A stretch of 64,000 bases of DNA, taken from positions 12,580,275 to 12,644,274 of the forward strand of contig NC_134032.1 of the NCBI RefSeq assembly GCF_964204645.1, given 5' to 3'. This document shows positions 47,611 through 58,818 of this stretch, piece by piece. The notes beneath the pieces are model-generated. The model made no database searches. It saw nothing but the letters and a program-made list of their open reading frames with translations, and had not been told where the DNA came from. Each line of letters begins with the position of its first letter. Within the stretch, counting starts at the first letter, position 1. The position numbers and the translations under genes are program-made. The DNA is from Tubulanus polymorphus. Its lineage: Eukaryota > Nemertea > Palaeonemertea > Tubulaniformes > Tubulanidae.

Positions 47611-49944
47611 AATTCGACAGAGAAATCGGCCCTGAAAAATAAAACGGGTTAATTGCTGAAAAATAGAACGGATTAATTAACACGGAACAGTACACGACAG
47701 CACGGAGACGAACAGTAACACATAAAACATAAAGACGTCGTTCCTCAGGAAGCAGGAACAGGAGCAGGAGCGGGAGCGCAGCGAAGATCGCCAGGAGGAG
47801 AATCCACGGTAGCATGTTCACAGTGTGAGTAAGCTGAAGTGAATGGCCTATGCTTGTGTACACCGTGGTCAGCCGGTGACGTATTCGATAGCGCGTATAA
47901 ATGATATCAACAACTCTGAAAAACCGCAATTGTGTCTCTATTGTTGAATGGATTTACATTATGAAAGGTTCCACCGCTGGGTTGAATACGCACCAGTAGT
48001 CAGCTGAACAATATAATGGAGGAACTTTAATAAGGCCATGAAATAAATTACTTGGTTCCCAACAGCTACTTCCGAATTTATTAGCCGCCGCCTGTTTTTT
48101 TTTCTTAAATTCTAGAATAATTTATAATACCGACCGACAGCACTTCAGTTAAAGATTCACACCAACACAGGTCTTCATATCATAGAAACCGCGTAAACGT
48201 TTACTAATGAAATTAGTTTATTAGTCACAATTTCGAAAGGACAGTTCATTCACCCCGAGATAACTAACTCACACCATGCACGAGGAAAGCGGTCTATTTG
48301 AGTCATTGGTCAAAACCCACTAATACCATGTATTCACGCGGATTAATCATCATTCATGCTGTTATCACAGAATCCCGTCAATAGACAGATTTTCATTAAA
48401 AAACTCCTTGATTCAATTGAGGGGAGACATATAAGGCTTTTTTAATTACTAAGAGCACCGATCCTCTGAAACTCTGCCAAAAACTTCATGCTTACCACTC
48501 AATTTGTAAAAAAAAACAAATTGTTTTCTTTAATTTTGATACTGGATTAAACGGTACATCATCATGTAAATTTAGGAAAGTCCATATTAGAATTTCGTTT
48601 CGTTCTAATTTACTCTTATCCCATTTTTGATTTTGAGTATGGCGGTATCGCGTTCAGGGTCAGTCTGTCCATGAGGATACTAGTTGTGATAAGTCAGACA
48701 AGTCATGATTAGGCATTAAAGCAATTCACTAAGTGAAAAAGTGCCACCTGCCACTTTTTTCCGCATTAAGCGTTATATTTTGCTTAAGTCTACAAAAATC
48801 ATGTCATCATTGATGCCGGTCCTCTGATAGAAGAAAAATAAACTCAAAAGGAAAACCATTCAGTAAATGATATAATATTGAGTTTATTAATCACAATGCA
48901 ATAAAAGTGGTAATTTTCAATTTGCCTCGTCCAAATTCATACGCTCGCCGTTGTAATGTGGTCACATTTCTCTGATGAAATTAATCCCTTAAGTTCCTTA
49001 AGAAAGTATTTCTTAGTGGTTAATTATTGATAGAAAAGTCTGTAAAACATTCTTTGAACGGACTTCAGGGCACCAGGGCCCCTGTTCGAACACATGTATT
49101 TGCAAATACACTGAGCAAGAGCATGTGCACTGGGAATAAAATGGCGGAAACTCTAGTGAAAAAATCGCAAAATGGGCACCTGGACCCGCTCGGACCTGAT
49201 AATCAGAGATGAAACAAAATTTTCTATTTCATAATAAAAATTACAATTTTATTCTTTTATTCAAGTATTTAACGCTATCAATCACAGTGTACTGTTCAAT
49301 TATTGCATTGCCAATAATAACTATAATTTCATTAACTAAAAAAATCTAATTTCAAATCACCCCTGAATTCTAAAACCATTCAAAAACAATCATTTTTCAA
49401 TTAAAATGATATAAACTGTTATACATATAAATATATATATACATAAAATACCTGACATTACCGGTAACTGCAAACAGAAGAAATATGGAACTATTTTCTA
49501 ACCATGGTACATGGTTATCAATTTGAATACAATAAGTTTAAGTAGTGTAGCTACAAAAAGCCTAGAGTGAATTCCCCTGTAACCAAACAAATATGTTCAT
49601 ATAAAGCAAAAACAGCACAATCATCGCTAAATGGGGTCTTGACAGGAGCCAGTCACATAGCTGATGATCTGGTCAGTCGGTCACAACATCTCACAAGCCA
49701 GATATTTGCTAGTCTAGATGTCTACCAGTTAAGGTATTTCTAGGACTAGAACATCAGATGATCCATGTAGATGATCTGGACAAGTCTTTAGACGTCTGCC
49801 AGTCCCTAACATTTGTCATTCCCTAGACTTCTGTCAGTCACTCTTAATATCTGCAACTCTCCAGCCATCTGCCAGTTTCTTGACTTCTGCCAGTCTGCAG
49901 TCTCTAGACATCTGCCAGTCTCTTGATGCTAGTACTGGTCATCA
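47611..49944. other. No gene recognised; 3' flank of SLC25A32
   Basis: A hydrophobic minus frame (MLPWILLLAIFAALPLLLLF..., about 47.63-47.82 kb) runs into the LINE fragment and has no partner exon. Two overlapping AATAAA signals on the minus strand at 49248-49261 could end the SLC25A32 transcript, giving a 3' UTR of about 690 nt. Short ccagtc.ctagac and tgccagtct words repeat at 49.67-49.94 kb, inside the presumed UTR. Confidence 0.45.
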
Positions 49945-52789
49945 TCAGGATTTCTTCAGTAAAGAGGAAATAACGTTTTCGTAAACGACGAACGTGATAC
50001 AACAGGCCGGGGTAACACGCAATAAACTCGGCGCCAATCCCTTATAGAATCCATAAACACCTTCAAATCTGAAACAGAATCAATCCAAATGTAAATCAAA
50101 AATAGGTAGCATTGAACGTCCAGCTACAGTGTAAAGTGTGAACGATCAGTTTTTGAGAGTGTGCTGATAAAACGTTTCGATGTCTGGTGTTTGTAGTTAA
50201 TTTTCTATCAAATGTCCCAGGTGGACAAACAGCTTTCAAAAGTGTGCTGATAAAATGTCTAACATTTGCATTTCACTTATAACAACTGACCATCCAAATT
50301 TCACACGTGTTCAGGACTTCACCGGAGACATTTCAAATTGAAAATGTCTCAGGTGAAGTACGAGACACGTAAAACCTGTATGAGTGGAAGGTGGAGAGTT
50401 GAGGCCACAGGTTAAAACTTGCATCGGGGTATCAATCATTGCAAATGAACGCCATTTCATTCTGTAGTGAATCTTAACTAAATTACAACTGAGGTATTGG
50501 AGCAAGGGTCCTAACAGGCGGCATGGGGTGCATCTAATTACCTCCACGTTTCCTTGATAACGTGTAAGATACCGTTGTATCGTCGATGTTGATCCTGTAA
50601 CCGCGAACGCACGACCTGATACGGATATGTCGAGCTCGCCGCGAATATCTTCGACAACGCCGCGAATACTATATATTCAAGAGGGTTCTGAAAATATTCA
50701 GGAAAATGTTTTTCATTTTAATTTTGCACTGTGGAAATAAAATTTCCCCGTGAAACAGTGTTTACTGATACTACTGGTACGTACTAGTTTAGTATTGATA
50801 GGTGTGTTACGATAATTATTGTAGAGATTCTTCATTTCTTCGTAAGCCATGAATTGCAGCGCTCCGTGAGATACTCCGAACGCTCCCGGCAAAAATCCCT
50901 AAAAAATAAAACATATACAAAGCCCGTGATAAAAAGCCCTTTAAACTGGGATTCATGGCCAACTTAAAAAATATCCTCTTGATGCAGGTATCACTTTTAA
51001 AAGTGAGCCGAGACCAGATTTAAGCTAAAGTTTGCTGTTACACTCAAATTTTGGTTTAATTGCTTAAATCCTCTTGATTATTTCACAATTTCATCAATGA
51101 GAACAACAATCTAACTGCACTTTGATGAAATATTCCAAATGTCTTGTGTTTGTCATTCATTTTCAATTAAAAGCAAGCCTGGAAAATCAAAAATTGTGAT
51201 AAAGTATTGAATGTCTGAGGGGATGCAGGGTCCAGGCCATGGATTGATATAAATGGCTAACAAAAAGTAATTTCGATGTTATGATTATAACTTTATTCTT
51301 ACCTTATAAAGTCCGGCGATGCCCTCGGTTTTACCAATTTTCACCAGAGCGTCGAACATGCCTTTATAATAGACGCCTCGTGTGTTGGCGACTGTCTGCC
51401 CAGACGAGGTACCTGCAGTGAGTGAGCGATCGTATTGTAAACACAAACGAGTTTTCGTCACCCAAATCGGGTTCGTGATCACTAACGTCATCAAACCTGA
51501 ATCGGAGAGAGAGAAAAAGGAAAATCATGAGAATTGCTACGAGAGATTTCTAGAGAAATTCTCATTTACGATGGTCTCTAGAGAGGGTAAAAAATGTGCC
51601 TTAGGATAAATAAATATTTTTCTTGATAAATGAATTTTGATTTTTATCTTTTCATTTTGTATAGTTCTAATCATCTGTTCTCCACCTCTTGAGTGTGGCT
51701 AATCTAAAATCGGAGCTAAAAATTGATGAGAATTTCTTTTATGTTTAACGTATTTGTTAAGGTCTAATTCTTTCCTAAAAGTTACAACAAAATTTGAAAG
51801 ATATTTCTCTACGTCCGGAGTTTCAATTGGAGTCTGGAGCGCAATTTCCTACCTGAACCAGCAGCAGCGGTCATATGTTGCGACGGTCTGAGTTGATATT
51901 CTAAATCTCCACTTTGCATCCAATTTTTCCCAGCGTTATAACTATATATAACACAACACAAAGTAAGGAGATAAATTAAGATGGCTGCCTCCAGATATCC
52001 ACCTATGACATCATCAATTTGAGGATCATCATTAATAATGTGAAAGGGGGATTTCTATCTTTCACATATTTTCATTTTTTGAAGAAAGGTACTTACAAAA
52101 AGAAGTAAAATCCCCAGGCAGATCCAGCTCCCCAGACATTAGGCACGACACCGGCGTAAAGTCCACGGACTCCATCCTTTACGTAGATACTGCGCAGGGC
52201 GTGTAGCATCCCGTAATACACGGGTCGTTTAGCAGGTCCATGACCTTCATTTACTGCGAGAAACAAAAACAACTAATTTTGAATTTCCAATTTTTCGATG
52301 AAAATCTCTCGTAGGAAGGGGGGCATGACATTTATTGTCAAAAAGAACGATTTGGTTACACGACAGTGAAAGCCCTAAAGCCCAATTTTACGGACTGCAG
52401 GCGTGGTGGGGATTTAATCATTTTAAATCTAAAAAAATTGAATAAGCCCACTTGTTTAATTCATGACCGGTCTTTAAAACTGGGCCCTAATTCTCAACTA
52501 AAAACTGGTTTTGGCAAGTCAACAAAATTATGTGATTGATACAATAAACGATAGCCTAATAAGGCTAATAACCTATTTTTGATCGACTGATAAGAACATC
52601 ACACTGTCAGCGATGAAAATAAAACCTACCTTGAAATCGGACTTTCAGTAAATCTAACGGGTGTAACGCAAGAGTGGACGCCACGCCTCCTGACACTCCG
52701 GCGGCCAGATGCTCCCACTTCACATGCGAGAAAACTCCACCGCTCAAACTCCTCCGTTTTTCTATTTCAGCCGCCTGTACGCCGCTCAT
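49945..52789 (-). CDS. SLC25A32: Mitochondrial folate/FAD carrier, SLC25A32-like
   Basis: Coding exons from the 5' end: 52630-52789, 52097-52253, 51853-51941, 51303-51496, 50785-50898, 50542-50687, 49945-50068, giving 327 residues in frame (family about 315). It is a six-helix inner-membrane carrier with three Px[DE]xx[KR]-type repeats. Repeat 1 has [11 protein letters not shown] (43-53). Repeat 2 has [10 protein letters not shown] (144-153), whose Trp is characteristic of the folate/FAD/nucleotide branch. Repeat 3 has [14 protein letters not shown] (from 259). The C-terminal [14 protein letters not shown] and [15 protein letters not shown] also match SLC25A32. Members carry folate (or FAD) into the matrix. 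An insertion of about 15 residues ([17 protein letters not shown]) sits in the matrix loop after repeat 2. The start ATG at 52789 is the only in-frame one close to the first conserved helix. The gene is divergent from ATP6V1H, with 922 bp between the start codons. Confidence 0.95.
50100..50350. repeat. Dispersed gtgtgctgataaaatgtc repeat in SLC25A32 intron
   Basis: Diverged units of the family also found at 29770-29915 and 57270-57560 (gtgtgctgataaaa, gtttgtagttaatttt, tcaggtgaagtac). Part of it is inverted relative to the rest. Confidence 0.65.
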
Positions 52790-53711
52790 AGCTGCTTGTT
52801 CTACTCGATTTTCTATATCTTACTACGGTGTTTTATCGGGTTTGATCCGGTCTTATCTGCGTCGAGTTCCTGTTATCTTATCATCTTGATTCGCCGCAAA
52901 ACGTGTCGGTTTCTTTTCTTGAACGTGTTCGTTCTAGAAGAAATTCCATGGGCGCTGACATGTTTGATAGGGAAATACACAAGCTCGGGTAAACGGTCAG
53001 AGAAATCTTACCGACGCAAGGGTTTGATAAATAACAACAAACTGATAAATTAAATTTGCTATTTCATTAATCAATGTCGATTTCAGATCGATTCGAAAGT
53101 AAATTTTGTATCACATATTCAAATTCAAATGACTTTATTGAGCCTTGTAACAGAACATCATTGGTAAATACAATAAAGTAATATACGAACGAGATACATA
53201 CAAGGTATCATACAACTAAAATTTACACAGGGACTTGTCACAATTGATAGTGAATGAATAAAACCAATATCAATGACCAGGTCCACTATCCCTGTATAAT
53301 ATAAAAAACAAGGGTGGCAACAAATTTTCAATCTGACAATGACTTCTCCACTTCAATCGACTGTAATTCCAAAAATTCTCAACCGATTCACATGAAATAA
53401 GCTTTAATACAACCTAGAAGACTTTCTGCTTCCAACGAGCCTTTAACCACCACTGTTATTTTATTATACAGTTGCAGGGATACTGGTACCCCCATCATTG
53501 GTCTCATCCATTATCAGTCGTGACAAGTCCCTGTGAAAATTTAGGTGAGAGAAATTATAATAATACATTGAACGATAGAAATTATATTATTATCGCAGGC
53601 AGCAGTGATCACATGACTGTCGCCACCATTTTGTTTGTCAGCTGTCAAAAAATCGAAATAAATTCACTTTTCGGCCGAAAAATCGCCTTCACGTATTGAA
53701 AACTAATCGAA
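52790..53711. promoter_or_regulatory. Shared upstream region of SLC25A32 and ATP6V1H
   Basis: The two genes diverge from this 922-bp interval, so both promoters should lie here or in 5' exons within it. No TATA box is obvious. A retroposon-like tail (53114-53250) occupies the middle, leaving about 300 bp beside SLC25A32 and about 200 bp beside ATP6V1H as likely promoter DNA. Confidence 0.5.
53114..53550 (-). repeat. Retroposon-like tail and inverted 30-bp words
   Basis: The minus strand reads ggctcaataaagtcatttga followed by atttgaat, a common LINE 3' tail form. The word actaaaatttacacagggac followed by ttgtcac (53215-53243) recurs inverted at 53517-53547, so the element may span about 430 bp. 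Confidence 0.55.
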
Positions 53712-56700
53712 ATGAGTTCGGGACCGAATCAGACGGACGGCAAAAAGGATGACGTCGTGCCTGGAATGGAAAATATTGATAACGGAGGCGGTAAGCGCTG
53801 GAGAATGTTCGCGTTTAAATGCATAATCGCACTAATTATCGAAATAAAACGTTTTATGTTTTCGCTTTTTGTCAGGTATGCTGGCCGCTACCAGTTTGTT
53901 ACAGCAACGGGCGAACGAGATTCGAGCTAAAAGGGTCAACTGGCAGTCTTACCTACAGTGAGTAGATTTATTTGAGCGTTACAAAAATGTGGTGTTGTTC
54001 AAATAAATTTGATCGCCTGGCCCACAACAGGTGCTAAAATAATTGCACCCCTCTCTTCGACTCGATTCAGTTACTTGCTTTGCTTGTACAGAATTAATGT
54101 AGCCTTCCCAGCTGACTACCTTAAACAGTTAAGCTCACTGAAGTAGTTATCATAGCTGGGATGATCGATATATTGATGACTTAAATTCAAATGACAACTG
54201 GCCTATTACTTAGTTTTACTGCTGTAAGATTAAGATATTTTTCGTTGTGTTTCTTGGATTTTTCAATCCAATCATTTCTATATATTTCAGGGGTCAGATG
54301 ATCACTCAAGAGGATTTTAATTTCATCACGCAATTCGATAATTCTACGGCCGAGGGCAGAGTTCAGTTGTTGAGGGAAAAATCAAACCAGGTAAAAACTG
54401 TTCGACTCAGCGAGACGAGAAGATACACAAAATCCGTGTAAGATGATAACGAGAGAAATCCCACAATAACGAAGCCAAAACGAGAAACTTGAATAGAAGA
54501 CTATTCAGTACGTCTGATGATTGCTAATAGTCTTTAGCCGAAACGTTGCGCAAATATATATACTCCTCTATTCAAATTTCTCGTTTTAGCTGAATTTATT
54601 GTGGGATTTCTCTCGTTGTTTGACTCAGAATGCTTTCTTTTTCTAATATTGATGAGTTAACTCTTGATTAACCCTAACCCTTACAATTAGGTTGAGATTT
54701 TCATGTTAAGAAAAAGGAGCAAATTGACGATTAAAATTCTTGTGTTTACGTTTATCAATTTTTTTTCAGTGCGCAAAGACGTTTTTGAATTTGATGGGAC
54801 ACATTTCCAAAGATCAAACTGTACAATACATTCTCACTATGATCGATGATATGTTACAGGTAAAATAATCTTTATCAATCAAAAGTAAAGAAATTAAAAT
54901 TTGGTCGTTAAAATTCTTGTCATTAAGATTTGATCAACACAAATATTAAAATTAATTCCTCAATTTATTGATCATATTTCTTTCAAAAGTAAACCAAGAA
55001 AAATAAACGAAAAATTGAAATCTTTTAATTTTTTTTGTCAAAATTGTTAAAATTAGCGAAATGGAGAAATTTGATTATACAGAAATAATGCTCACTAAAA
55101 ATAGATTAAATTTGATCCAAAAACTATTAGATTTATCACCAAAAAAAATCGAATTTGTTGATATTTTGATGTTGCAGGAGGATAAATCACGTGTTGAAAT
55201 ATTCCGCGAATACACGAAGAAGCGAAATCGCGATTCCGTCTGGGGTCCGTTTCTGAACATGTTAAATCGGCCGGATGGGTTCATTGTCAATCAGGTAAAA
55301 AATTGTATTCATGAAAAATAAATTTGAGTGATGTCACTACATGGTCCAGTCAAATACGCTTTGTTCTTATCAGTTCAATCTGGATTTTGATGTAATCCAG
55401 ACATTTTATGGTCCGACTTTATATTATATTAATGTGTGTAAAATATGATGTTTAATCCATGAATCGGTTAAAGTTCGTCCCAAATTGTAGAAAGAAAGTA
55501 AGAAAAAGTTGAAAATTTGTGGAAATTTTTTTTTTGTTAGACCGGTCGAATAATCGCGAAGATCGCGTGTTGGGGCAAAGATCCGATGGAAGGATCGGAT
55601 TTGATTTATTACCTGACGTGGTTGAAGGATCAGATGCGTATTCCGAACAATGAATATTTACAAACGGTCGCCAGATGTTTACAGATGATGTTACGAATCG
55701 ACGTGTATCGACAAGCTTTTATAGACGTTGATGCTATTACTACGTAAGTTCGAGTGGAAATTTTAGAAATTTAAATGTCTTGAATTTCTTGATTAGTTTA
55801 AGAAATTCAAGAAACATCCGAGCCTAGTGGATCCTCACTTGCCACAAGTTGAATCCTCTATTACCACAGTCGTTGATGTCCTACTGCACACTAGCACACT
55901 TGAAATTCAAGAAAACATCCAAGCCTAGTGGATCCTCACTTGCCACAAGTAGAATCCTCTATTGCCACAGTAGTTGATGTCCTACTCCACACTAGCACAC
56001 CTGGTGGATCCTCACTTGCCACAAGTGGAATCCTCTATTGCTGCAGTAGTTGTTGTTCTACTACGCACTAGCACACCTGGTGGATCCTCACTTGCCACAA
56101 GTAGAATCCTATTACGACAGTCGTTGATGTCCTACTGCACACTAGCACACTTGAAATTCAAGAAAACATCCAAGCCTAGTGGATCCTCACTTGCCACAAG
56201 TAGAATCCTCTATTGCCACAGTAGTTGATGTCCTACTCCACACTAGCACACCTGGTGGATCCTCACTTGCCACAAGTGGAATCCTCTATTGCTGCAGTAG
56301 TTGTTGTTCTACTACGCACTAGCACACCTGGTGGATCCTCACTTGCCACAAGTAGAATCCTATTACCACAGTTGTTGATGTCCTACTGCACACTAGCGCA
56401 CCTGGTGGATCCTCACTTGCCACATTAGTTGTCATGATTTTCATTCGTATTGTTTTTCAGACTGATTGCAGTACTCGGTGATAAAGTCGGATTTCAAATT
56501 CAATATCAACTCATCTTCTGTTTATGGTGTTTAACTTTCAATCCTAAACTAACCGACAAACTGTCAGAGTAAGTGGCTTGAATCGGAAACCTGGTTACTT
56601 GGATGGATTGAATTGTTTTTCAATTATCATTTTTTTACTCTTTTCAGATATAATATCATCCCGATTTTGGCCGACATTTTGACGGAATCGATCAAAGAAA

Positions 56701-58818
56701 AAGTTATTCGAATCATTGTGGCCACTTTCCACGTAAGTGAATTAACTTGAACAAAAAATGCGGTGCCTGCTATAAGTTTGATGGTGTAGATTTTAATAGA
56801 AATATAGAAGAAATTGAAACGCAAATAACTGAGTAACTATCAGTGCATCTGGTTGATCCTCACTTGTTACATGAGTGGAATCCTCTTTTGCCACAATGAT
56901 TGATGCACTAGTTAAATTTGGTCTTGTCATGAGAGGAATTCTCACCACAGATACACTCCAAAAAGCTCATTAGAAAATAAATCGATTTTAACAGAGTTTT
57001 TGCCTTTTCGGTACTAAATGCTTAGCATTTTGTTTTATTTTGTAGAATTTATTAGAGAAATCAACTGATAAGGATATATCGCAGATGTACGCGTTATCGA
57101 TGGTTCAGTGTAAAGTATTGAAGCAGTTAGATTTATTGGAAGGCAGAAAGTTCGACGATCCCGATATCACCAACGACATGGAATACCTAAATGAATATCT
57201 ACAAGCTAGCGTCCGCGACCTCAGGTGAATATTTCATGCGATGCGAGTATGATAAAACCTCTCGTAAATGCGAATCAACCATTCGTGTGAAGTGTGGATA
57301 ATTACGTGCGCTGATAAAATATCCTATGCTTGATGTTTATTGTTAATTTTCAATTAAAAATGTCTCAGTTGAAGTACTGAACACAGGTGAAGTGTGGACG
57401 ATAAGTTTTTGAAAGTGTGCTCATAAAATGTCTAATATCTGGTGTTTGTTGTCATTTTCAATCAAAAATGTCTCAAATGTCTCAGTTGAAGTACTGAACA
57501 CATGTCACATGTGAAGTGTGGATTTTTTTGAAAGTGTGCTGATAAAATGTCTTGTTCTTTAATTAGAAACACGGTTATTTCTTCTAGTTCCTTTGATGAA
57601 TACTCAACCGAAGTGAAATCTGGACGATTAGAATGGAGCCCGGTGCATAAAACGGAGAAATTCTGGAGGGAATGCGCTCAACGCCTTAACGAGAAAAACT
57701 ACGAACTGTTAAAGTAAGTCTGTGATGACAGAATATCTTCTTGAATTTTGACTACGCTCTGCTGAGCATCGCTCATTTCATAGAATCTTGTTCTTTCGTT
57801 TATTTGTTTTAGAATATTGATAAAATTGATGGAGTCGAGTCGTGATCCGTTGATTTTGTCGGTAGCAGCTCACGATATCGGGGAATATGTGAGGCATTAT
57901 CCTCGAGGAAAACAGTAAGTATTCATCCTACAGTGTCTCACGATGCCATCAGCTTGAAATCTTTGTTAGGGAGGATATGTCTATATTAGGGTAGAGGTTT
58001 ATACTGTGACAGAGTCTCACGATGTCATCAGCTTGAAATCTTCATTATATGTCTATATTAGGGTAGAGGTTTATACTGTGACAGAGTCTCACGACGTCAT
58101 CAGCTTGACATCTAGAATGATATGTCTATATTAGGGTAGAGGTTTATACTGTGGCAGAGTCTCAGATTGTTAATCAATTTTTCCTTCACGTTATTTTTCA
58201 GCGTAATAGAACAATTAGGTGGTAAAGTTTTAGTAATGAAAATGTTATCGCATGAAGATCCGAATGTTCGCTATGAGGCACTTCTCGCTGTACAGAAAAT
58301 AATGGTTCATAACTGGTTAGTATTTAAACCTGTGTTGAAATCTGTGAATGTTTCCAGGGGCCGATCTAGGGAAATTGGAAGCAGGGGTGCAGAAGAAAAG
58401 ACTAAGGGATTTTTCAGATAAGGCAAGGCGTCATAGGCTATAAGTAGGGTTCCCACTGGGGTTTAATGATGTTTGTCTTGACATAAAGGATACCCTCAAT
58501 TGGAAAGCAAGGGTTCGGACCCCTGAGACCACCCTGGATTCTTGAGTACATTGCTTACAATGTCTTAGACATAGACTAAAGCTTTACTTTATATATATTC
58601 TTGATTGATAAATAAAGCTTTTATTGAAAAAAAAGCTAGCCATTCAAACGAAAGAGCAAACAATTTAAAAGGATCTTTGGGTGTAGGCAATCTGATGATG
58701 TCATAAAGAGATGGAATTCCTTAAACTTTCCTAAATCTTTGTTCTTCATGCTTTGTAATTTTTGTACCTTTTTCATCTTTTTTTCAGGGAATATTTGTCG
58801 CGCGCTACAGGAGTATGA
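53712..58818 (+). CDS. ATP6V1H: V-type proton ATPase subunit H
   Basis: Coding exons: 53712-53790, 53876-53957, 54291-54390, 54770-54859, 55178-55294, 55541-55743, 56461-56568, 56648-56732, 57046-57224, 57588-57713, 57813-57914, 58202-58315, 58788-58818. They give 471 residues in frame (human 483). Subunit H is the HEAT/armadillo-like regulatory part of the cytosolic V1 sector. It bridges stator and rotor, is needed for ATP hydrolysis coupled to proton pumping, and silences free V1. Matching blocks include [85 protein letters not shown] and [16 protein letters not shown], with [18 protein letters not shown] at the end. The N-terminus (about 30 residues, Asp/Gly-rich) is not conserved. The last exon codes only 10 residues (EYLSRATGV after a split Trp). 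Alternative exons known in vertebrates are not visible. All junctions are GT-AG. Confidence 0.97.
54448..54617. mobile_element. Palindromic element with hammerhead-like core, copy 3
   Basis: Lies in ATP6V1H intron 3. Terminal inverted repeats aacgagagaaatcccacaat, then a partly paired interior (aaacgagaaacttgaatag / ctattcaaatttctcgtttt). The plus strand carries ctgatga (54514-54520), a stem gctaa/ttagc with a 6-nt loop, then cgaaac (54539-54544). No open frame. Confidence 0.75.
55820..56430 (+). repeat. Minisatellite, ggatcctcacttgccaca family, in ATP6V1H intron
   Basis: About 90-bp units containing tggatcctcacttgccacaa, gtagaatcctctattgccac, agtagttgatgtcctactgc and acactagcacacctgg. Higher-order duplication is visible: a block of about 245 bp starting ttgaaattcaagaaaacatc repeats. 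A stray unit lies at 56845-56900. It is the plus-strand counterpart of the blocks in GGT7 introns. The frames at 55974-56428 are products of this repeat. Confidence 0.9.
57270..57560 (+). repeat. Dispersed gtgtgctgataaaatgtc repeat in ATP6V1H intron
   Basis: Three imperfect units of about 105 bp with gtgtgctgataaaatgtc, taatatctggtgtttgtt, ttttcaat.aaaaatgtctc and agttgaagtactgaacaca. Confidence 0.8.
57920..58170 (+). repeat. About 80-bp tandem repeat in ATP6V1H intron
   Basis: Three units containing agagtctcacgatgtcatca, gcttgaaatct, atatgtctatattagggtag and aggtttatactgtgacagag. Confidence 0.88.
58345..58635 (+). repeat. Retroposon-like sequence with A-rich tail in ATP6V1H intron
   Basis: Starts near ggggccgatctaggg and ends gataaataaagcttttattg followed by a run of A. 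It has the form of a short retroposon with its own polyadenylation word. No open frame of note. Confidence 0.35.

Noticed and set aside
47426-47929. A 167-residue gene with signal peptide on the minus strand
   Set aside because: The C-terminal third is a LINE fragment and an acceptor-like site lies between it and the hydrophobic part; the join is probably accidental.
55974-56428. Plus frames of 84 and 67 residues with a repeated peptide ([20 protein letters not shown])
   Set aside because: Direct translation of the ggatcctcacttgccaca minisatellite inside an ATP6V1H intron.
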